Of a stretch of DNA of 45,195 bases, positions 1-9,700 are shown in pieces; position 1 is the first letter of the stretch; every line of letters begins with the position of its first letter. The DNA is from a virus. The stretch is taken from IMG/VR virus record IMGVR_UViG_3300044712_000404, positions 1 through 45,195 of that record; one strand, given 5' to 3'. The translations under genes and the position numbers were made by a program. A model generated the notes under the pieces. It ran no database searches and was not told where the DNA came from. It worked only from the letters and a program-made list of their open reading frames with translations.

Positions 1-127
1 AGCTCCTCGTAGATCTTGTCCTCCAGGCGGATGTCTCGCGTGGCGTTCTGCTCGAGACCAGCCTGTAGGGCCTTCGTGTCGGACTGCAGGGAGGCCACCT
101 GGATGAGGAGTCCGATCGTGGTGATGC
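1..127. repeat. Left copy of a 127-bp direct repeat at the contig ends
   Basis: Positions 1-127 are identical to 45069-45195. The repeat lies inside a coding sequence that reads continuously when the two ends are joined. It therefore most likely marks closure of a circular assembly graph rather than the physical phage termini. The length of 127 matches a common assembler k-mer size. Confidence 0.95.
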
Positions 128-188
128 CAGACCAGCCCGCCACGGCCGCCACTGCACTCAGCAGGACGGCCCGGAGCTGCTCGTTCAC
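1..188 (-). CDS. Small TM plus coiled-coil lysis-type protein, 5' part (continues at the right contig end)
   Basis: This gene is cut by the contig ends. The start is GTG at 188-186, overlapping the stop of the upstream small-terminase candidate (GTGA). Reading runs to base 1 and resumes at 45068, ending with TAA at 45025-45023, for 77 residues in all. After a short polar start comes one hydrophobic segment (about residues 6-31, AVLLSAVAAVAGWSG then TTIGLLIQVA), then a charged helical, probably coiled-coil region (LQSDTKALQAGLEQ onward) ending in NGRGKE. Its place just after the terS candidate is where T7 has the Rz-like gene 18.5. An inner-membrane spanin or XhlA-like role is inferred from position and topology only. 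It is shorter than T7 gp18.5, and I see no nested outer-membrane spanin. Confidence 0.75.
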   Translation of the reverse strand, partial: MNEQLRAVLLSAVAAVAGWSGITTIGLLIQVASLQSDTKALQAGLEQNATRDIRLEDKIYEE

Positions 189-418
189 TGGATCATCCTC
201 TCGAGGAAGGCCTGATCCTCCTCAGTTAGGCTGTCCGCCAGCTCCTTAAGGGCTGTGCCGGCGGATGCGACCCCCGTCACGTTGTTCTTGGACAGCCAGT
301 CGATGGCTGCCTTGATGTCAGCGGTGCTGCAGTCCTCCCCCTTGCGGATCCGGTCGGTCAGTTCGCGGGTAACCAGGTTGTGGAGTTCGTCAAACTCATG
401 TTCTTGGGCCTTTCCCAT
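185..418 (-). CDS. Small terminase subunit candidate (T7 gp18-like DNA maturase A)
   Basis: This 77-residue acidic protein, predicted to be mostly helical, begins at an ATG three bases after the endolysin stop. The middle part (CSTADIKAAIDWLSKNNVTG) has the pattern seen in small T7-like maturase A proteins, where a helical stretch with a DW-L-K-N core is followed by an acidic C-terminus (SLTEEDQAFLERMI). T7 gp18 has 89 residues and recognises concatemeric DNA for the large subunit. The location fits the T7 order of fibre, holin, 18, 18.5. The large subunit is not adjacent here but about 6 kb further on around the circle. The assignment rests on size, composition and synteny; sequence similarity alone is weak. 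Confidence 0.6.
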   Translation of the reverse strand: MGKAQEHEFDELHNLVTRELTDRIRKGEDCSTADIKAAIDWLSKNNVTGVASAGTALKELADSLTEEDQAFLERMIQ

Positions 419-421
419 TGG

Positions 422-1543
422 TCAGATCACGTCTAGCGTGCGTCGAAAGTATCGTTCCCGCTCTCGAAGGCCATTCGTGCCTCCGTTGACCACCTTCGTG
501 ACCTCCAGAACCGTGGTAGCGGGGCCCACGAGCTCGTTCAGGCGGCCGATTTCCTTCCACCACCAGGCTGCAGAGGTGGCCGGGTAGGTCTGGGCCACGT
601 ACTCGCATCCCAGATCGACCACTTTCGGGTCGTTGAGGGCCACCGCGAGCTTGGTGTAGTTGAATCGGCCCGTCACCTGGAGGTATCCGGCTCCCTTGAA
701 CTTCACGCCGTCCCCGGGGAGGACGTTTCCGAGGTCTGTGCGGCCCTCGTAGGCAGCTCCAGAGGCCAGCTCCTCCATCCAGCGACCTCCACCACTCTCG
801 TGGGAGATCTGGGCCAAGAAGTGCCTCACGTTGGGCTTGGAGGTGATGCCGAAGCACTCCATCCCGGCGTTCAGCTCCTGGATCTCGGAGGCCTTGATCT
901 GGTCAGGGCGGCACTCCCAGATGTGGGCCAGTGTGGCAGCCGAGATGGGCAGCGGGGAGTCGTCCGGGACGGGCTTGGGGGCCACAGGAGCAGCGATCGG
1001 CTCGAAGGTGGTGTAAAAGCCAGGTCCGATCGACGGGGAAGCCCAGCGGGGCAGGAAGTTCTTCCAGGAGTAGCGGACTCCCTTGCCTCCTGAGCCGATC
1101 TTGACGTAGCCGCCGTTCACCACGTCCAGCTCCCCGTAGGGGTCGTGGAAGATCCCGTGGGTCTCGGTGGCTCCGATTAGGAGGATCCAGTGGCCGCCTC
1201 CCCGGGGCGCAGAGACGGGCCCGTGGTGCAGGAAGCCCACACCCACCGGACCACGCTTCAGGGCCTCCAGGAGGGCCGTAGGCGTGCCGTTCGTGTAGTT
1301 GGTCAGCTTGATGCCATACTCCAGGGCTGCCTTCCGCTGGGGCTCAGGCTCGGTCGTGTCCCCGTACTTGAGAACTGTTCGCAGAAAGGTGTCGTCCGCG
1401 TTGGATCCCAGTAGGGCCTGTGGCTTGTGGAACTTGATGGCCATGGCCGTGGTGCTGGACCGGCAGGAGCGGACGGCCTGACCTGACACCTGGCTGTCCA
1501 TCTGGGAGTAGAACTGGGGCACCTTCCAGAGGATGTTAGCCAT
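422..1543 (-). CDS. Two-domain endolysin: C39-like cysteine peptidase domain plus GH19 glycosidase domain
   Basis: The protein has 373 residues. The N-terminal part (about 5-180) looks like a papain-like C39 peptidase: SQVSGQAVRSC places a likely nucleophile at Cys27, GGHWILLIGA gives His118, and FHDPYGE gives Asp134. A proline-rich linker follows (about 182-198, APVAPKPVPDDSP). The C-terminal part (about 200-373) is a GH19 chitinase/lysozyme-type domain with the signatures QISHESGG (Glu249), MEELASGAAYEGR (Glu258) and KFKGAGYLQVTGRFNY. The GH19 half would cut the glycan of peptidoglycan, and the C39-like half could cut peptide cross-bridges. The start overlaps the stop of the small membrane protein upstream (TGATG), consistent with a lysis cassette. 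No signal peptide is seen, so release through a holin is likely. Confidence 0.88.
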   Translation of the reverse strand: MANILWKVPQFYSQMDSQVSGQAVRSCRSSTTAMAIKFHKPQALLGSNADDTFLRTVLKYGDTTEPEPQRKAALEYGIKLTNYTNGTPTALLEALKRGPVGVGFLHHGPVSAPRGGGHWILLIGATETHGIFHDPYGELDVVNGGYVKIGSGGKGVRYSWKNFLPRWASPSIGPGFYTTFEPIAAPVAPKPVPDDSPLPISAATLAHIWECRPDQIKASEIQELNAGMECFGITSKPNVRHFLAQISHESGGGRWMEELASGAAYEGRTDLGNVLPGDGVKFKGAGYLQVTGRFNYTKLAVALNDPKVVDLGCEYVAQTYPATSAAWWWKEIGRLNELVGPATTVLEVTKVVNGGTNGLRERERYFRRTLDVI

Positions 1544-1755
1544 CAGCGACCCCCACCGCGCAGGATGTTCTTGATCTGCTCGATCTGGTCATCCTCCTTA
1601 CGTCCGTACTTGGCGATCCGGGCGAAGTGCAGGATGAACTGTGCGACACTGCTCTCTTGCATCTTCGGGTTCATTCCAATGACCTCCGAGGCCAGGAACA
1701 GGAAGATGAAGACGATCGCTTCGTAGGTGAATTGAATCCCAAGAATGGTGAGCAT
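1543..1755 (-). CDS. Small membrane protein, holin candidate (T7 gp17.5 position)
   Basis: The protein has 70 residues. One strong membrane segment (about 8-26, FTYEAIVFIFLFLASEVIG) is followed by a charged, soluble C-terminal half (KYGRKEDDQIEQIKNIL). The segment ending SEVIGMNPK is, from memory, a recurrent motif in small cyanophage membrane proteins of unknown function. T7 gp17.5 holin has 67 residues and sits in the same place, after the tail fibre and before the packaging genes. Here the gene directly precedes and overlaps the endolysin (TGATG), which supports a holin role. A structural membrane role cannot be excluded. The start is 1 bp after the fibre gene stop. Confidence 0.65.
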   Translation of the reverse strand: MLTILGIQFTYEAIVFIFLFLASEVIGMNPKMQESSVAQFILHFARIAKYGRKEDDQIEQIKNILRGGGR

Positions 1756-1756
1756 G

Positions 1757-2434
1757 TCAGTAGATCAGGGTGAGGGTTCCGTACTCGGCCGCTGTCGGAG
1801 TGGCAGCAGTAGAGGTCTTCAGGTAGCGTGCATCTGGGTCGTTGGCCGAGTAGCTCAGGTAGGCCCATTTCGTGCCGTTCCAGCGTGCCCGGACGGACAG
1901 CTGAGAGGAGCCCACGAATCCTCCGGGGATGCTGATGTAGCGGGCGTCGCTCTCGATCCCGGTCGAGTTGGTGACCTGGATGACGTCGTCCAGCGTGCCT
2001 GTGCCTGGTGTGGCCGCCACATTGGCGATCACGGTCAGGTCCAGGAGATCGGCCACGATGGCAGTGATCACCTCGGCGCTGGCTGCAGCATCGGCCGCAG
2101 ACTCGGCCGCCTCGGAGGCAGTGGTGGTTGCCTCCTGGGCGACATACAGGGACTGGTTGAAGTTGTCGTTCAGGCCGTCCACAGGCAGGGACGAGCCAGG
2201 CTGCAGGACCGCAATCAGGGAGTCTGCATCCGTGACTCGCTCGATCAGGATCGGGTTGCCCGCGGTGGGAGCCGTGTCGAACTCGATCTGACCGGTGTTC
2301 GGGAAGGTGTAGTTGGAGGCCACCACACCCCCAACCGTGACCACCACATCGCTCTCGCGGAGGTATGGGAAGGCGAAGCTGTAGAGCTTCTGGGTGCCGT
2401 TGGCGGTGTAGCTGGCGGGGGTGTAGGTGCTCAT
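1757..2434 (-). CDS. Short T7-type tail fibre / fibre adaptor protein
   Basis: The protein has 225 residues. The N-terminal about 90 residues match the T7 gp17 virion-attachment domain: a YTANGTQKLYSFAFPYL start, a beta-rich DVVVTVGGVV core and an ILIERVTDAD motif. An Ala/Ser-rich helical stretch (about 100-125, TASEAAESAADAAAS) probably forms a trimeric coiled coil. A small C-terminal region with Gly, Trp and Tyr (RWNGTKWAYLSY) ends the protein. T7 gp17 has 553 residues, so this version lacks a large receptor-binding tip. It may act as an adaptor that anchors one of the separate adhesins encoded elsewhere in the genome; that role is inferred. Confidence 0.85.
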   Translation of the reverse strand: MSTYTPASYTANGTQKLYSFAFPYLRESDVVVTVGGVVASNYTFPNTGQIEFDTAPTAGNPILIERVTDADSLIAVLQPGSSLPVDGLNDNFNQSLYVAQEATTTASEAAESAADAAASAEVITAIVADLLDLTVIANVAATPGTGTLDDVIQVTNSTGIESDARYISIPGGFVGSSQLSVRARWNGTKWAYLSYSANDPDARYLKTSTAATPTAAEYGTLTLIY

Positions 2435-2439
2435 AGGGG

Positions 2440-5400
2440 TCAGGGGGTACGGAGCAGCTCGTCGATCTGCTTCTGGAGGACCTCAGCCTCAGCCGGGCGC
2501 CCCTGCTCTAGGAGGGTGCTCTGCTGGTACATGAGAGCCTGACGCTGGGCCAGGTTGGGGTTGTCCTGCAGCATGGTCTGGAAGGCCTTGCGCTTGACCC
2601 CATTGATGGTCTTGACGATGGCCTTGTAGAAGGGTTGGTCCCGGGCCGTGCCGGAGTTGCCGGTGGCCTTCCAGGTCTCCAGGCCCACCTTCACGAACTC
2701 GTTGTTCTCGAAGAGGTCGAGCAGAGCCTCGGTCAGTCCTTCCTTGTGGAGGGCTCGGGCGAAGGCAGAGCGCTCGGCAGGTGCCAGCTCGCCGCCCCCG
2801 TACTTCTCGGTCAAGAGGGTGGAGCTGTCCCAGCCAGCCTCAGTCAGGTAACCCACGACCCGCTGCTCCTTCTCCTCGGGGGATCCCTTGGGGAAGGTCC
2901 CCTGGTGGATGTGGAAGGGCACGAAGGCGTTCCAGACACCCCCGCTGAGGGAGTGCTGCTCGATCCCAGAGAAGGGGCTCACACGGGACGGATGCTGCTG
3001 GTAGTAGCCTGGGAGGAGGTTGTCGAAGACCTTGTTGATGTGGCCCTCGATCTCCTTGGCCACCGGGTCGAAGGCACTCTTGAAGGCCTGGCGTTGGCCG
3101 GCCCAGGGGATGAAGCCGTTGACCATGGTCCAGAAGCCGGCGTCGATCGTCTCCATGGATCCGTCAGACCGGCCGTTCAGGAAGGATCCCAGGCCGGCCA
3201 CACCCTGGAGCATGGAGCGGTCCGTGATTGCCATCTGGAAGCCGAACATCAGCATGGCCTGGACCTTGTCAGCCTCGTCGTAGTGGCCCATCTTGACCAG
3301 GTCCGCGACGTCAGCTGCCAGAGACAGCCAGGCCTGCAGGGGGTCGATGGGGGCGTAGGAGACCCAGCCGAAGGGCGTGCGGATGGACTTAGGCTTGTGG
3401 GTCTTGAGCCAGAGCTGACGCTGAGGACCGGGCGGAGGACCGTTGCCGGTGATCCTGCCGTCGAAGGCAGCGATGGTGGCCGCAGTCACCGCCATGGCTC
3501 CCACAGCCTGCCGGCCCTCCATCTCAGCCCGAAGGACTGGATCGAATCCCTCGTCTCCTGGCTTCAGGCGCATGACACGCCGGTACCGTACGCTGAGGTT
3601 GTTCAGGACCGGCAGGAGCTCCCACTGGTAGTTCATCACCTCGCCGGGGGTGCGGACGAAGGGAATGACCAGACGCATCCAAGGGGCAGCGTTCAGGAGC
3701 ATCTCGATGGACTTGACGATTCCCCCAGGGTCACCCTGGAAGGTGGCCATCTTGGTGTAGTCGAACAGGTCCTGATCTTTGATCTCGAAGGTCTGCGGGT
3801 CAATCCTCGACTGCTTCATCTGGTCGTAGACCCGCTCGAAGTCAGCAGTTGTGCCTCCTTCATCGAAGGCCTTGTAGCTGGCATCCATGGCGATCTTGGC
3901 CCTGGACGCCACGACCTTGGTGAAGTCGTCGATGCCCAACATGAAGCGCTCGGGGAAGCTGCCAGCCCAGGACTGGTTGAATTTGGCCAGCGTCTCGAGG
4001 TACCGCAGGGCGACATCCTGGCCAGGCGTGAAGTCGGGGGAATCCTCGAGGATCCGCCGCATATCAGCCAGCTGGGTGTTGTTGGCCTGGAGCTCCACGA
4101 TGTACTTGGCGTCCGCCATCAGCCCCTCGTTCAGGGAGGCCGTGTCGCGGGCAACCTTCAGGGCGTCCCACAGGGAATCGGTGATCCCCCGGTAGGCGGC
4201 CATGCCGGCCTTCATCATCCGCACGTCACCCTTGAACAGGCCGCTCATGCCCGTCGCCACAGGTGTGGCCAGGAAGGAGTTGAAGTTGCCGGCTCCAGCC
4301 CGGATCAGGGTGGCGGTCCCAGACAGCACAGAGTTGTACCACTGGGTCATAGTGTTCTTCCAGAGGCCTTCGCGAATGAGGCTCCACATGGTCCGGGTCT
4401 TGAGGGGATCACCCCCAGCCATCACCAGGGCAGCCGCGATCTTCCGCATCTCGTCGGCGTACTCGGCCTGGTTGCCGAGGCGGAACGCTCGCTTGGCCTT
4501 CTTGGCCCACTGCTTCAGGCCTTCCCGGCGTGCCTTGTCCAGGTCCTCAGCGGACTGGGGGCTGCCATCCGGGCCAAACCGCTGGCGATTGACCTTCTTG
4601 GTGCCCCGGGCAGACTTGCCGGTGGCCGTGAGCTTGCCGGACCAGAGATCCCGACCCGTGATCTGCATCGTCATCTGATGCAGGTCATGGAGGACCATGA
4701 TCCGGTCGATCAGCCGGTCCGCCTGGTTGCCGGGCAGCTTCTGCGCCAGGTCGTCCTTGAGGAGGCCCCGGGACAGCTGGTAGATCTGGGCTGCCGTGTC
4801 GGTCACCATGGTCTTCAGGGCGACCACACCGATCGGGTTGAGCAGTTCTGCGCTGTCCACGGTCAGGGTGGGATCCTGGACCGTCTTCATGGCGCCGGCT
4901 TCCTGCAGGAACGCCAGGAACTCGTCCTTGTCCAGGGCCTGTACTTCAGGTCCCCGGAACTTCGTGATCACCTCGACCGCCTGCTCCAGGAGCTGCTTCT
5001 CGCTGAGGCTGCTCTCCTTGGCCAGGAGGGTGAGGGTCTTCTTCTCCAGGGTCTTGCGGAGGGTCCCCATCACCTGCTTCGTGGCCTTCGGGTCGCTGGC
5101 CATGATCTTGGCCGCCGCGTCCGTGTAGGTGTGGCGCGGGGCGCCCAGGTCGGGAGCCGTGGCAGGGGCCTTGGCCAGGCCCTCGGGGATGTCGGCCCTC
5201 TTGGCACCGGCGGGGACCTGGGTCTCCAGGCGAACCTGGTCCTTCAGGGCCTCGTCGGCTGGCACGGCCTCAGCGGATCCCCTGACCTCGTTGGGGGCCA
5301 GCAGGTCAGCTGGGGTGGCCAGCTCGGCCTCCAGCTCGTCCATCTCCCGGAGGACGCCCTTGAGTTCGTCGTTGACCCGCTTCAGCTCGATCTCGTCGGG

Positions 5401-6654
5401 ATCCACCTCGGGTGGGGTTGGGGACTCCTCTCCCTCCTTGCGGGTGTTGGGGGTCTCCAGCTCGAGCTCCAGCTGGGTGCCGGGTTCGGGGGGAGGAGTG
5501 GGCTCCTGGGTGACGGACTCCAGGTCCAGCTCGCCCTGCTTGGGCCCCTTGAGTCGGGCCTGGATCTCGGCAGCTCTCTGCTCCAGCTCGAAGGCCCGGT
5601 CAGCGAGCTCCCCGAACTGAGCCCGTGAAGCTTCCGGCCACTCGGCGTTGGCCACCATGCCCCTCTGGAGGCCGAACTTCTCGAGCTCCTCGGCTGCAGC
5701 AGCCACGCCACGGGTGATGGCCTCGTCGGGGCGGATGCCTTCCTTCAAGAGGCCCTGGGTCCACTTCCTGGCGAACAGGAGAAACAGGGCGGCGTCGGCG
5801 GGAGCACCCACCAGGCCGTCGGTGACCATGGCCTTGGCCTTCGAAGTGAAGGCGCTGTCCTTCTCGTCCGTGGCCAGGCCAAGCTTCAGGGCGTTCTTGA
5901 ACTCCTGGGAGCCGAACGGCAGGCTGTCCACCATGTTGGCCAGGTTGGGGTCCCCGCGCTTGGTGAGGAGCCAGGAGGCAGCGGCGGAGGCCGGCAGACC
6001 GGTGATGCCGGCGACGGCTGCCTGCTTGAGCTTGGGGGCTCCCTTGGTGGCGGCGGCCAGGCCCGTCTCAGGGAGCCGGCGCGCCAGGCCGATCGTGGTG
6101 GCCACGAAGGAGATCAGGTTGGCGCCGGTCTCCACGGCCTGGTTGCCAGCCTCCGACTTGGGCAGATTGAGTTGCCACTCGCGGTACTTCTCGTCCAGGG
6201 GGTCGAGTTCCTTCGGGAGTTCTGCCCACGGCAGCTTTAGGGCCTTACTGACCACACGGCCGGGGTTCAGCCGCTGCTGGACGCTGAGAATCGAGAGGGC
6301 CGTGGTTGGTACAGCTTCGACCAGGGACTCGACCGTCTGCACCAGGGCTCGGTCGCCGGCACGGGCCACACCCTTCACGAAGCCCAGGACGGGGTTCTCA
6401 CTCTTGGGGCCTGGCTTGATGGCCTCCCGGTAGGCGTTCAAGGGGCTGGGGAAGGGTAGGCGCCCCTGGGCCGGGGTGGACTTGCGCTTCCTCTCTGCGG
6501 CTTGTGCAGCGGCAGCAGCCTTCTTGGCCGCCGCAGCCCTGCGCTTCTCCTCGGCCTCCTTGCGCTTCCTCTCCTCTTCTGCTTGAATGGTGAGCTGAAT
6601 CAGACCGGGCCCCTCGGAGCTCTTCTGCTGCAGCTGGTCAAGTGGGGTTGCCAT
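2440..6654 (-). CDS. Large internal virion protein (T7 gp16-like ejection protein)
   Basis: This 1404-residue protein occupies the T7 gene 16 position, between the gp15-like gene and the tail fibre; T7 gp16 has 1318 residues. The N-terminus has a strongly charged helix rich in Glu, Arg, Lys and Ala (about 25-60). A hydrophobic stretch with GLARRLPETG and LPASAAASWLL follows at about 190-225, then a long Glu/Pro-rich linker at about 350-460 and a large helical C-terminal part. No lysozyme or SLT motif is visible at the N-terminus, where T7 gp16 carries its transglycosylase. A lysozyme-like domain is instead seen in the preceding gp15-like protein. It probably forms part of the trans-envelope ejection channel. 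Confidence 0.83.
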   Translation of the reverse strand: MATPLDQLQQKSSEGPGLIQLTIQAEEERKRKEAEEKRRAAAAKKAAAAAQAAERKRKSTPAQGRLPFPSPLNAYREAIKPGPKSENPVLGFVKGVARAGDRALVQTVESLVEAVPTTALSILSVQQRLNPGRVVSKALKLPWAELPKELDPLDEKYREWQLNLPKSEAGNQAVETGANLISFVATTIGLARRLPETGLAAATKGAPKLKQAAVAGITGLPASAAASWLLTKRGDPNLANMVDSLPFGSQEFKNALKLGLATDEKDSAFTSKAKAMVTDGLVGAPADAALFLLFARKWTQGLLKEGIRPDEAITRGVAAAAEELEKFGLQRGMVANAEWPEASRAQFGELADRAFELEQRAAEIQARLKGPKQGELDLESVTQEPTPPPEPGTQLELELETPNTRKEGEESPTPPEVDPDEIELKRVNDELKGVLREMDELEAELATPADLLAPNEVRGSAEAVPADEALKDQVRLETQVPAGAKRADIPEGLAKAPATAPDLGAPRHTYTDAAAKIMASDPKATKQVMGTLRKTLEKKTLTLLAKESSLSEKQLLEQAVEVITKFRGPEVQALDKDEFLAFLQEAGAMKTVQDPTLTVDSAELLNPIGVVALKTMVTDTAAQIYQLSRGLLKDDLAQKLPGNQADRLIDRIMVLHDLHQMTMQITGRDLWSGKLTATGKSARGTKKVNRQRFGPDGSPQSAEDLDKARREGLKQWAKKAKRAFRLGNQAEYADEMRKIAAALVMAGGDPLKTRTMWSLIREGLWKNTMTQWYNSVLSGTATLIRAGAGNFNSFLATPVATGMSGLFKGDVRMMKAGMAAYRGITDSLWDALKVARDTASLNEGLMADAKYIVELQANNTQLADMRRILEDSPDFTPGQDVALRYLETLAKFNQSWAGSFPERFMLGIDDFTKVVASRAKIAMDASYKAFDEGGTTADFERVYDQMKQSRIDPQTFEIKDQDLFDYTKMATFQGDPGGIVKSIEMLLNAAPWMRLVIPFVRTPGEVMNYQWELLPVLNNLSVRYRRVMRLKPGDEGFDPVLRAEMEGRQAVGAMAVTAATIAAFDGRITGNGPPPGPQRQLWLKTHKPKSIRTPFGWVSYAPIDPLQAWLSLAADVADLVKMGHYDEADKVQAMLMFGFQMAITDRSMLQGVAGLGSFLNGRSDGSMETIDAGFWTMVNGFIPWAGQRQAFKSAFDPVAKEIEGHINKVFDNLLPGYYQQHPSRVSPFSGIEQHSLSGGVWNAFVPFHIHQGTFPKGSPEEKEQRVVGYLTEAGWDSSTLLTEKYGGGELAPAERSAFARALHKEGLTEALLDLFENNEFVKVGLETWKATGNSGTARDQPFYKAIVKTINGVKRKAFQTMLQDNPNLAQRQALMYQQSTLLEQGRPAEAEVLQKQIDELLRTP

Positions 6655-6701
6655 GCGAATCTGCGGGGGATGACCCCACAGCCTCGGCCATGGGGTTGAA
6701 C

Positions 6702-9700
6702 TTACCTGATCTGTGAAAGGACTCGCTCACGCTCCTGGCGCCAGCGACGGTAGGGGGTCTGGGAGCCGGAGCCCTTGGGGGCCCTGGCCAGGAAGTCGAT
6801 CGAGGCGATCCCTCCTGGGGAGGTACGACCCGTCGAGCCCTGCTTGCCAATGATCGTGCCAACCGAGACCCTCGAGCCTTCGGTGACGGACACGCTGTCC
6901 AGGTGGGACTTGAGGACGTCGTAGACCTCACCGGTGACCGGATCCGTGGTCTCGATCACCACGTAGTTGCCGTAGCCAGCCTCGAAGCTGACCTCCTTGA
7001 CCCGACCCTCCACGAGAGATGGGAACTGGCCGTCCTTGAAGAAGATGTCGACGCCAGGCTGAAAGCGATCCTTGCCGGGCTCCTCCAGGTTGATGGAGAG
7101 CACGTTGGCACGGCTCAGGCGGACCCGGGGAGCCGTGGACTGCTGGCGCAGTCGCTGGGCCCTGATCTTCGGCAGCCACTCCCGGAGGTTCATCTTGTTG
7201 CCGGCCTCCCACTCGTTGATGAAGGCCCGCTCCGCCGCAGCGAGATCGGTCCCTCCGTTCAGGTAGGCGGTGAGCTCAGGACGCTTCCACCCCCCGAACA
7301 TCAGCTCGGTGAACATGCGGTTCTGGAGCTCGGGGGTGAGGGGCTCGTTGCCGGTCAGGCCCAGCTTGTTCTTGAGCAGCTCCAGGGTGCGGCCCTTGCC
7401 GAGCTGGAACTGGTACATCCCGACGTGGTGGTCGGGAAGCTTGAGGATCTGGTTGATGGTCATGCGGGTCAGACCCGGACGCCCCTCCGGGTTGTCCCCG
7501 GCACCGCCGAAGTTGGATGCCTCCCAGGCCTTCGCTCCGCCCTCCAGGCGGCCCAGTTCCTGCGCGAAGGCACCCAGGGCACCGGAGAGCTCGGGGGCTC
7601 CCTGAGGGCCTCCTGTGGGGCTCACCGTGCGCTTGTTCTCGCGAATGTAGGCCAGCTGCCGCTTGGCCGCGGCGATCTGGATCGGGGTGGCCCGGGGGTT
7701 GTCCAGGACCGCGTTGGCGCGGATGCTGGCTTGCTCCAGTACCTCCTGCCCCTGCTGGCTGGCCAGGAAGGCAGTGCGGGTCAGGCCGGATGCCTTGGCT
7801 CGAGCTTCCATGTCCGCAGACAGGTTCCGGCCTTGCTCGAGTTGCTTCTGAGCTTCCCCAAGAGCACCTCCGTAGTTGTCCACAGGGCGTCCGCCACGGA
7901 TCTCAATTCCTGGGATAGAGGAGAAGTCCACAGCACCAGGGCGGGCAGAAGGCCCACCAGGGTGAGGGGGAACGACCCCGTTGACGAGAGGCTTGCCCCA
8001 GACAGGGACCAGGGGCTTGTCCGGGGACCCAGGCTTGGCCTGGAATCGGGGGTCCTTGGTGACAGCCGCCTCGATGAGGTTCTCGACGAACTGGTTGATC
8101 TGGTCTCGTGAAGCATCAGGTTTCTGAGCAACGAACTTCCGCAGAGCCTCGAGGGTCTCCCCCACCAGCTGATTGCGCCGGGTGGCGAGTCCTTGGATGA
8201 GGTCTGGGTTGGCACCATCCAGGGCGATACCCCTGGCGAGAGCACTGGTGGCGGACTGGCTCACGGTGGAGCGCATGTCCTCGATGATCCCGTCGACTGC
8301 ATCAGTCGGGAAGAATCTACCCAGCAGGCCCATGGCGTTGCTGGGGAGGTTGCCGAGGGTGACCTGCTTCTCGATCATCCGCTTGGTGATCGACTTGTCG
8401 CCCTGCTTCAGCCGGTTCTCGATGGATAGGAGGAAGTTCTCCCGGCCCTTGAACTCTTGACCCAGAAGCTGGGCGATGCCTTCCTGGGCAGCGGGGGTTC
8501 CCATGCCCTGGAGGATGGCGATGGCCTTGGATCGGATGGCCTCGAAGTCGCTCGGATCGTTGGCCTGAGCCACGTCGATCTCGAAGCCGGTGAGGACCTG
8601 CCCCACCTCGTCCTTGTTGAGCTTCTCCATGTCCTGGGCCCGGGCCTGCCGTCTGGCCTCCACCTTCTCGGTGAAGTCGGCCAGGATGGGCCCGTAGACT
8701 GGGTGATCTCCGAAGGTGACTCCATTCGGGTCCTTGGGGTTGACCACGGCGGCCTTGATGTTGTCCAGGAGCACCGGGTCGCCCCGGGTGACAGCCAGCT
8801 GGCCGATCAGGGTCACGACCTCCTTGTTGGCCTCACCCTGGTTCTTCAGGCCTAGAGCAGTCTTGCCCTCAAGGGTGGCCTTCTGGATGAAGGCGGAGAC
8901 GGCCTCAGGGTTGGAGCTGTCCAGGGAGTTGATCTCGGCCCCCAGGATGTTCAGGTACTGGTCCCGGACCTCAGCCTGCTGCCGCTTGGCGGTGGCTTCC
9001 AGGCTGTCTGCCAGGAGACGGGTCCGCATCTCGATCACGGCCGGCGTGACGGATTCCACGAGCAGGATCGGGTTCACCCGCTCGATGCCCATCTCCCGGG
9101 TCCAGGCCCGGAGGGTGACCTCCCAGGCCGCGTTGAAGGCTGCGGGTCCACGCTCCCGGGCTTCGGCCGGGCTGATCAGTTCGCTGCCTCCATCCTCCGT
9201 GGGCACGCTGATGGTCTTCTCCTGGGAGGACATCATCAGGGCCAGCATGGGCGCGTTCATCTTGGCCCGGAGCGCCCGACCCTGGGCGTCCCCGTAGGCG
9301 GCCCAGCCGGTCAGGACGGGGTCCCGCTCCCGGATCTCGACGGCGGCCTCCTTGTCGACCTCCTCGAGCTCGTTCAGGGCAGCACGCTCGCCGTAGGCGG
9401 CCGTCTTGAGCTTGGTGACGCCCTCCTGGTAGGACTCGACTGCCTCGGGCGTGGGGGCGATGTCGCCGTTCAGGGCCTTGGTGAGGTACTCCAGGCGGGT
9501 GTTCTCGTTGATGCCCTTCTGGCGATCCACGAGGAAGTCCAGGGCCGTCTTGGAGAACGTGGCCAGAGCCTCCAGGCCCTGCTCGTTCACGATCCCCTGG
9601 TTGCGGATCTGCTCGGTGCGGGCGGCCAGGACCCGCTCAGATGTGTCGTAGGTCTGGACCGGTTGGAAGCCCACCGCCGAAGGGCCATCGAGCCCAACGC

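Noticed and set aside
1-127. Interpretation of the 127-bp end repeat as the physical terminal repeat of the phage
   Set aside because: It lies inside a coding gene, T7-type terminal repeats are normally intergenic, and its length equals a common assembler k-mer.
2635-5628. Long open frame on the plus strand (997 codons), and similar long frames at 10798-12363, 12598-14175 and 41211-43109
   Set aside because: They lie exactly opposite strongly supported virion genes. Their translations are Gly/Val/Leu/Asp/His-rich, as expected from antisense reading of GC-rich codons, and show no domains.
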